A DNA stretch of 64,000 nucleotides from assembly GCF_001613125.1 (NCBI RefSeq), contig NZ_BDBT01000011.1:1-64000 (forward strand). Reading direction: 5' to 3'. Below, in pieces: positions 59,364 through 64,000 of the stretch. The notes beneath the pieces are model-generated. The model was not told the origin of the DNA, did not search any database, and was given only the letters and a program-made list of their open reading frames with translations. The translations under genes and the position numbers were made by a program. Position 1 is the first letter of the stretch. Every line of letters starts with the position of its first letter. This DNA is from Nocardia shimofusensis NBRC 100134. Lineage in GTDB: Bacteria > Actinomycetota > Actinomycetes > Mycobacteriales > Mycobacteriaceae.

Positions 59364-59939
59364 TCAGGAGATACGAACGATCGAGGTCAGCGGGTAGTCG
59401 CCTTGGAGGGCGCGGCCGCCGAGCGCCTCCAGTTCGAGCACGACAGCGGCGGCGACGACATGAGCGCCCGCCTCCTCGAAAAGCTGTGCTGCGGCGGCGA
59501 GGGTGCCGCCGGTGGCCAGCACATCGTCGAGCAGCAGCACGGTGCGTCCGCGCAGTTCCACCCCGTTGCCGGGGATCTCCAGCGCGGCGGCACCGTATTC
59601 CAGGCTGTACTCGCGGCTGATCACCGGCGGGGGCAACTTGCCCGCCTTGCGGATCGCGAGCACTCCGGTGCCCAGAACGGTGGCCACACCCGCACCGAGC
59701 AGGAAGCCCCTGGCGTCCACACCCGCGACCAGATCGGCCTCCGGCGCACAGGCCGCCAGCGATTCGATCACTGCGCGGAAGCCGTCGGAACTGGCGAAGA
59801 CCGGGGTCAGGTCGGCGAAACGGACCCCGGGAGTCGGAAAGTCGTCGTGCCAGCGGGTGAGACGCTCGACGTGCCCTGCGGCCGCGGCGATCCGCTCGGC
59901 CACCTGCTGGTCGGACTCCGTTGCCGCGTGCTTGCTCAT
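59364..59939 (-). CDS. apt: Adenine phosphoribosyltransferase
   Basis: 191 residues. It salvages adenine to AMP with PRPP. The N-terminus has WHDDFPTPGVRFADLTPVFA, followed by LVAGVDARGFLLGAGVA and KLPPPVISREYSLEYG. The PRPP-binding loop is LLLDDVLATGGTLAAA. The ATG at 59939 has GGGAGAGG six bases upstream; two in-frame ATGs lie a few codons earlier. It follows the solute-binding lipoprotein gene as in mycobacteria, where it normally precedes relA directly; here an ABC-F/nsrR/hmp module comes between. Confidence 0.94.
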   Translation of the reverse strand: MSKHAATESDQQVAERIAAAAGHVERLTRWHDDFPTPGVRFADLTPVFASSDGFRAVIESLAACAPEADLVAGVDARGFLLGAGVATVLGTGVLAIRKAGKLPPPVISREYSLEYGAAALEIPGNGVELRGRTVLLLDDVLATGGTLAAAAQLFEEAGAHVVAAAVVLELEALGGRALQGDYPLTSIVRIS

Positions 59940-59989
59940 CGACACCTCTCCCATGGTCATTTCGATCGGCCCGTCCCCGTCGGACCCGG

Positions 59990-61696
59990 TCACCGCCGCA
60001 ACACCCAGCGGTCCATGTTCCATCCGGTACCGCCCTGGGTCGGCCCGGCCACACCGTTGTGCAGACCGTTGCCGAAGGCGATGACGCGCGGGGTGGCGAA
60101 CAGCGGGATGCCGGGCATCTCCGACCACAACAGATTCTCGGCCTCGGTCAGCAGATTCAACTGTGTGGTCGAATCGGGGTCCGCGGCAAGCTGATCGACG
60201 ATCGCATCGTAGCGGCCGTTGCCGAACCGGCCGAAATCGACGCCGCTGCCGGTCCGCCAGGCACTCATCGCGGCCACTCCGGCCAGCGAGCCCGCCGGAC
60301 CGGGAGCACCCGCGGTACTCGACAGGATCGCGTCCACCGTGCCGTCGGCCAACTGGGTCGGCCGGAAGTCGGTGGCGCTCGCGTCCTCGACGGTGATGCC
60401 CGCGGCCTTGCAGGATTCGGCGATCGCGGCGACCGTCCGCGCGCGCCGCTGGTCCGGAGCGAGGTAACCGATCCGGACGACCGGGTTCGGCGCACCCGCG
60501 AAACCGGCCTTGGCGGCGCTGATGTCGGTCACCTCGTACGCCTTCGCGGCACCAGCCGTCGATACCCCGTAGTACAGCGAATCCTGCTGGCTGATCAGTG
60601 AATTCAACGGAGCTGTGCCCAGTCCGGTGCTCGGCACGTCGGCCGCCTTGCCCAGGTCGTTGTAGAGCGCCTGGCGCGGGACGCAGTGGGCGAGGCCCCG
60701 GCGGGCCGCCGGCGAGCCGAGCACGCCGCCGGTGGCCAGGATCAGCTGTTCGGTCCCGCGACCCGGCACCGTGTTCGAGGAGAAGCCGTTCAGGTCGAGC
60801 TCGGCCACCGAGCCCGCGCCGAGGTCGAGCACACTCACCGCGTTGTCGGCGAGCTTCGCCGTCAGATCCGAGGTCTTGTCGAAGACGACCACACGACCGG
60901 TCTCGGGCGCATTGCCCCACCACCGTTCGTTGGCGACCAGTACCAGCCCGTCCTCGGGACCGAAGGACTCGACCCGATACGGGCCGGAGGACGGGAACCT
61001 GGCCGCGTCGAGTTCACCCGTGGTGAGGGTCCAGCCGTTGTTCCAGAAGTCGGCCAGCTTGCCGATGGCCGCCCGGTCGCCGTCCTGCACGGCGGAGACC
61101 ACGTTGGCCACGCCCGCCTCCCTGGCGGCGACGTGCGCGGGCATCATCTCACCGGCGGTGAACAGCGTGCGCCACGGCAGGTACCGGCGGTCCGGGCGGA
61201 ACACCACGGTGGCGTCCTTGGAGCCGGGTTGGCAATCGATCCGCTCGATATCGCGGTAGCCCGCGGTGTCGGCGGCGTCGAACAGCGGCACCGGACCATC
61301 GGTGAAACGACCGCTGCGCGCCGCCCAGGTCAGCACCAAGTCGTCGCAGGAGGTCGGCACGCCGTCGGAGTACACCCCGTCCGGGTTCAACCGGTACTGG
61401 ATGGTCTGCGATTCGCCGGGCACCTCCTTGGCGGTGCCCACATCGGTGTCGGCCACCTGCTGGCCGTCCGGGCCGGTGTAGAAGAAGCCGGTCAGCACGC
61501 GTTGGAACACCGCCGCCGAACCGCTGCTCACGCCGAGCGTGGTGCCGCCGTTGTAGGTGGTGAGCACCGCGTCGACGCCGTAGCCGATGGAGGGCACCTG
61601 GCTCTGAGTGGAGCATCCGGTCGCCAGTCCCGCGGCCAGCGCGAGCGCCGCACCCACTCCCGCCAGTCGCAGCCCGCCACTGAGTGGCTTTCGCAT
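59990..61696 (-). CDS. Solute-binding lipoprotein, Rv2585c type (ABC peptide-binding family)
   Basis: 568 residues. The lipoprotein signal is MRKPLSGGLRLAGVGAALAL with the lipobox LATGC. The mature domain follows the family 5 (DppA/OppA-like) pattern: VFQRVLTGFFYTGPDGQQ, LNPDGVYSDGVPTSCDDLVL, FPSSGPYRVESFGPEDGLVL, VVRIGYLAPDQRRA and the final WSEMPGIPLFATPRVIA. No permease or ATPase gene is near, so its transporter, if any, is elsewhere. It sits between secF and apt as in M. tuberculosis. It carries ANERWWGNAPETGRVVV, a conserved segment of this family. Confidence 0.88.
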   Translation of the reverse strand: MRKPLSGGLRLAGVGAALALAAGLATGCSTQSQVPSIGYGVDAVLTTYNGGTTLGVSSGSAAVFQRVLTGFFYTGPDGQQVADTDVGTAKEVPGESQTIQYRLNPDGVYSDGVPTSCDDLVLTWAARSGRFTDGPVPLFDAADTAGYRDIERIDCQPGSKDATVVFRPDRRYLPWRTLFTAGEMMPAHVAAREAGVANVVSAVQDGDRAAIGKLADFWNNGWTLTTGELDAARFPSSGPYRVESFGPEDGLVLVANERWWGNAPETGRVVVFDKTSDLTAKLADNAVSVLDLGAGSVAELDLNGFSSNTVPGRGTEQLILATGGVLGSPAARRGLAHCVPRQALYNDLGKAADVPSTGLGTAPLNSLISQQDSLYYGVSTAGAAKAYEVTDISAAKAGFAGAPNPVVRIGYLAPDQRRARTVAAIAESCKAAGITVEDASATDFRPTQLADGTVDAILSSTAGAPGPAGSLAGVAAMSAWRTGSGVDFGRFGNGRYDAIVDQLAADPDSTTQLNLLTEAENLLWSEMPGIPLFATPRVIAFGNGLHNGVAGPTQGGTGWNMDRWVLRR

Positions 61697-61739
61697 GAAA
61701 CGAAACCCCTTATCTACCTGATCCGCCGGACTGTTCGAC

Positions 61740-63014
61740 TCAGTTCCTTCGCTGACGCTTGCCCGCGGGGCGCTGCTCCCCCGCTGCGCGTCCCTCGCCG
61801 CTGCGCGGACGCGCGCCCGGACGCGGACCCGCTGCCGCGAAGTCCTCCCCGCCGGCGCGCCTGGTCGCGTTCGCCACCCGCAGTTCGGCTTCCCTGGCCG
61901 CACGGGCCGCGGCCGCGTTGGATCGCTTGGCCAGCACCTTCTTGGTGTGCGCGGCGACCGGCCCCCAGCGCTCCTTGAGCGAGACGAGCAGCGGGCTCGC
62001 GAAGAAGATCGACGAGTAGGTGCCGACCAACAGGCCGACCAGCTGCACCAGCGCCAGATCCTTGAGCGTGCCGACACCGAGCATCCACACCGCGATCACC
62101 ATCAGCGCGACGATCGGCAGCACGCCGATGACGGCGGTGTTGATCGAGCGCATCAGCGTCTGGTTGACCGCCAGGTTGGTCTGTTCGGCGTAGGTGCGCC
62201 GATTCAGGTGCAGGATGCCCCTGGTGTTCTCCTCGACCTTGTCGAAGACGACCACCGAGTCGTACAGCGAGAAGCCGAGAATGGTGAGCACGCCGATCAC
62301 CGTCGCCGGGGTGACCTCGAAACCGACGAGCGCGTACACACCCGCGGTGACCACGACGTCGAAGACCAGCGCGGCCAGCGCCGCGAGCGCCATATCCCGT
62401 TCGAATCGGACCGCGATGTAGACCGAAACCAGCACCAGGAAGACCGCCAGCGCGATCAGCGCCTTCCTGGTGATCTGATCACCCCAGGTCTCGCTGACGT
62501 CGGAGACGCTGATCGCGGCCCGGCTCGGTTCACCGTCGCTGTTCTTCGGCTGGAACTCTTCGTACAGGGCGCTGGTCAGCTGATCGACCTCGTTCGCGTC
62601 CAGTGCCTCCGAGCGGATGAGCACGGTCGCGGTCGAGCCGACGCCCACGGTCTGCACCGTTTCCGGGTCCGATCCCATGGTGTCCCGGTAGACCTCTTCG
62701 ACCTCGCTGGTCGTCGCGTTCCCGGCAGGGAACTGAATGCGCGAGCCGCCCTCGAAATCGATGCCGAAGTTGAAGCCCCGGATCAGGATGCTCGCCAGCG
62801 CCAGCAACACGATCACCGCGGTCACGATGTACCACATCCGGCGGCGGCCGATCACGTCGATCGCGCCGGTGCCGGTGTAGAGGCGGTTGAAGAACCCGTG
62901 GCGGGGCGCGCCCGAACCGTAGGCGAAATCGTCGACCGAACTCTGCGCGCGATCCTCGTCGCGCTTGTTCAGCGACGAGCTGCCGGTATCGGTCATGTTG
63001 TTGGGTTTGGTCAT
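61740..63014 (-). CDS. secF: Protein translocase subunit SecF
   Basis: 424 residues, six helices in the SecD/SecF pattern. Helix one ([20 protein letters not shown]) is followed by [18 protein letters not shown], a periplasmic region to about 160, then [40 protein letters not shown] and the late helices. The C-terminal 60 residues are basic and Ala/Arg-rich, extending into the cytosol. With SecD it pulls preproteins through SecYEG using the proton gradient. The ATG at 63014 overlaps the secD stop (ATGA). The RSP/lipoprotein gene follows after 43 bp. Confidence 0.97.
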   Translation of the reverse strand: MTKPNNMTDTGSSSLNKRDEDRAQSSVDDFAYGSGAPRHGFFNRLYTGTGAIDVIGRRRMWYIVTAVIVLLALASILIRGFNFGIDFEGGSRIQFPAGNATTSEVEEVYRDTMGSDPETVQTVGVGSTATVLIRSEALDANEVDQLTSALYEEFQPKNSDGEPSRAAISVSDVSETWGDQITRKALIALAVFLVLVSVYIAVRFERDMALAALAALVFDVVVTAGVYALVGFEVTPATVIGVLTILGFSLYDSVVVFDKVEENTRGILHLNRRTYAEQTNLAVNQTLMRSINTAVIGVLPIVALMVIAVWMLGVGTLKDLALVQLVGLLVGTYSSIFFASPLLVSLKERWGPVAAHTKKVLAKRSNAAAARAAREAELRVANATRRAGGEDFAAAGPRPGARPRSGEGRAAGEQRPAGKRQRRN

Positions 63015-64000
63015 CGCGTCCTCACACCTTCCGCAGGGGCGGCCTCGGCGGCCCTGCGCTCCCGAGCGACCTCCTGGATCGCACCCAGACCGTTCACCGA
63101 GGGTTTCGCCCAGAAGGCCGAGCGCGAGGCGAGCAGCACCAACGGCGCGGTCATCAGGAAGACCACCACCACGTCGAGAATGGTGGTCAGACCGAGGGTG
63201 AAGGCGAAGCCCTTGACCTGACCGGCCGCGAGCACGTACAGCACGGCGGCGGCGATGAAGCTGACCGCGTTGCCGGACAGAATCGTGCGGCGTGCCCGCT
63301 GCCAGCCGCGCGGCACCGCCGAGCGGAAACTACGGCCCTCACGCATCTCGTCCTTGATGCGTTCGAAGAACACCACGAACGAGTCGGCGGTCATGCCGAT
63401 ACCGATGATCAGACCGGCGATGCCGGCCAGGTCGAGGGTGAAGCCGATCCACCGGCCGAGCAACACCATCAATCCGTACACCGCGAAACCGGAGCCGATC
63501 AGCGAAAGCGCGGTCAGCAAACCGAGCATCCGGTAGTAGAGCAGGCAGTACAGCAGCACCACGATCATGCCGATCGCGCCGGCGATCAGGCCCGCGTGCA
63601 GCGACGACAGCCCCAGAGTGGCCGAGACGGTCTCGGCCTCGGAGGTCTGGAACGACAGCGGCAGCGAACCGTACTTCAGAGTGTTGGCCAGCTCCCTCGA
63701 CGATGTGGCGTTGAACTGACCGGAGATCTGAGTGCGTCCACCCAGCTGCGGACCCGCCTGCACCTGCGGCGCGCTGACCACCTGGGAGTCCAGGGTGAAG
63801 GCGACCCGCTTGTACAGGTACTCACCGGTCAGGTCGGCCCAGGCGTCCGAACCGGAGCCCTTGAACTCCAGGTCGACGACCCAGCGGGACTGCTGGGTGT
63901 CGAGATTGGCCACGGCGTCCTTGATCTCCTGGCCGTCGATGCGGCTGACATCGAGCAGGAACACCTCGGTGCCGTCCTGCGAGCAGGTCACCAGCGGCAG
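63011..64000 (-). CDS. secD: Protein translocase subunit SecD (C-terminal part)
   Basis: About 330 residues of the C-terminal part; the frame continues past the window end, so the N-terminus is missing. Visible are the end of the periplasmic P1 domain ([35 protein letters not shown]) and five or six helices, with [20 protein letters not shown] and [20 protein letters not shown] as family motifs. A GTG at 63991 is internal and not the real start. Coupled to secF by a four-base overlap. Confidence 0.95.
   Translation of the reverse strand: MPLVTCSQDGTEVFLLDVSRIDGQEIKDAVANLDTQQSRWVVDLEFKGSGSDAWADLTGEYLYKRVAFTLDSQVVSAPQVQAGPQLGGRTQISGQFNATSSRELANTLKYGSLPLSFQTSEAETVSATLGLSSLHAGLIAGAIGMIVVLLYCLLYYRMLGLLTALSLIGSGFAVYGLMVLLGRWIGFTLDLAGIAGLIIGIGMTADSFVVFFERIKDEMREGRSFRSAVPRGWQRARRTILSGNAVSFIAAAVLYVLAAGQVKGFAFTLGLTTILDVVVVFLMTAPLVLLASRSAFWAKPSVNGLGAIQEVARERRAAEAAPAEGVRTR

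Overview
The window looks like chromosome of a Nocardia-type actinomycete (Mycobacteriales, probably Nocardiaceae). It has very high GC, GTG starts and dense GTGA/ATGA gene overlaps, type VII (ESX) proteins (EspG, EspC-like, PPE-like), a DUF3558 lipoprotein, a KstR-type operator, a cutinase, and a backbone whose order follows the aroB-to-secD stretch of Mycobacterium tuberculosis as I remember it. The genus is an inference.

Backbone, 1-18.5 kb: the end of a probable aroK, aroB, a FAD monooxygenase with a divergent TetR regulator and visible operators, a small membrane protein, then the minus-strand run alaS-ruvX-mltG-aroE. Next come rarA, a Tat-exported PhoD-type phosphatase, an APH-like kinase, a multi-pass membrane protein, aspS and a zinc metallopeptidase. 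18.6-24.8 kb holds a small secreted protein and an orphan type VII cluster (EspC-like, WXG-like, DUF3558 lipoprotein, helical protein, PPE-like, EspG) without secretion machinery; part of it is visibly richer in A/T. 25-34.6 kb returns to metabolism: an SDR dehydrogenase under two KstR-type boxes, an Rv2578c-type radical SAM protein, korAB, mdh, a membrane protein, hisS and a membrane-anchored cyclophilin.

35.4-50.3 kb is the most unusual part. About 15 tightly packed minus-strand genes encode a type IV secretion/conjugation-like envelope machine: a VirD4/TcpA-type coupling ATPase, a VirB4-type ATPase that appears split over two genes, a VirB6/TrbL-like channel protein, two pilin-like small membrane proteins, three or four VirB8/TcpC-like or lipoprotein components, a three-domain peptidoglycan hydrolase, two P-loop proteins without Walker A lysines, and a stand-alone transposase-type HTH protein. 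I see no relaxase, integrase or attachment site, so this looks like a resident secretion apparatus rather than a complete mobile element. A cutinase gene lies directly upstream on the same strand.

52-64 kb: a decayed ynfA, relA (plus strand), a decayed Uma2-like gene, a minus-strand module with an ABC-F ATPase, nsrR and flavohaemoglobin hmp, then apt, an Rv2585c-type solute-binding lipoprotein, secF and the 3' part of secD. Compared with the order I know from M. tuberculosis (ppiB-relA-apt-Rv2585c-secF-secD), relA is inverted and flanked by two inserted blocks, each carrying a gene remnant at the relA side. No rRNA, tRNA, CRISPR array or intact insertion sequence was recognised.
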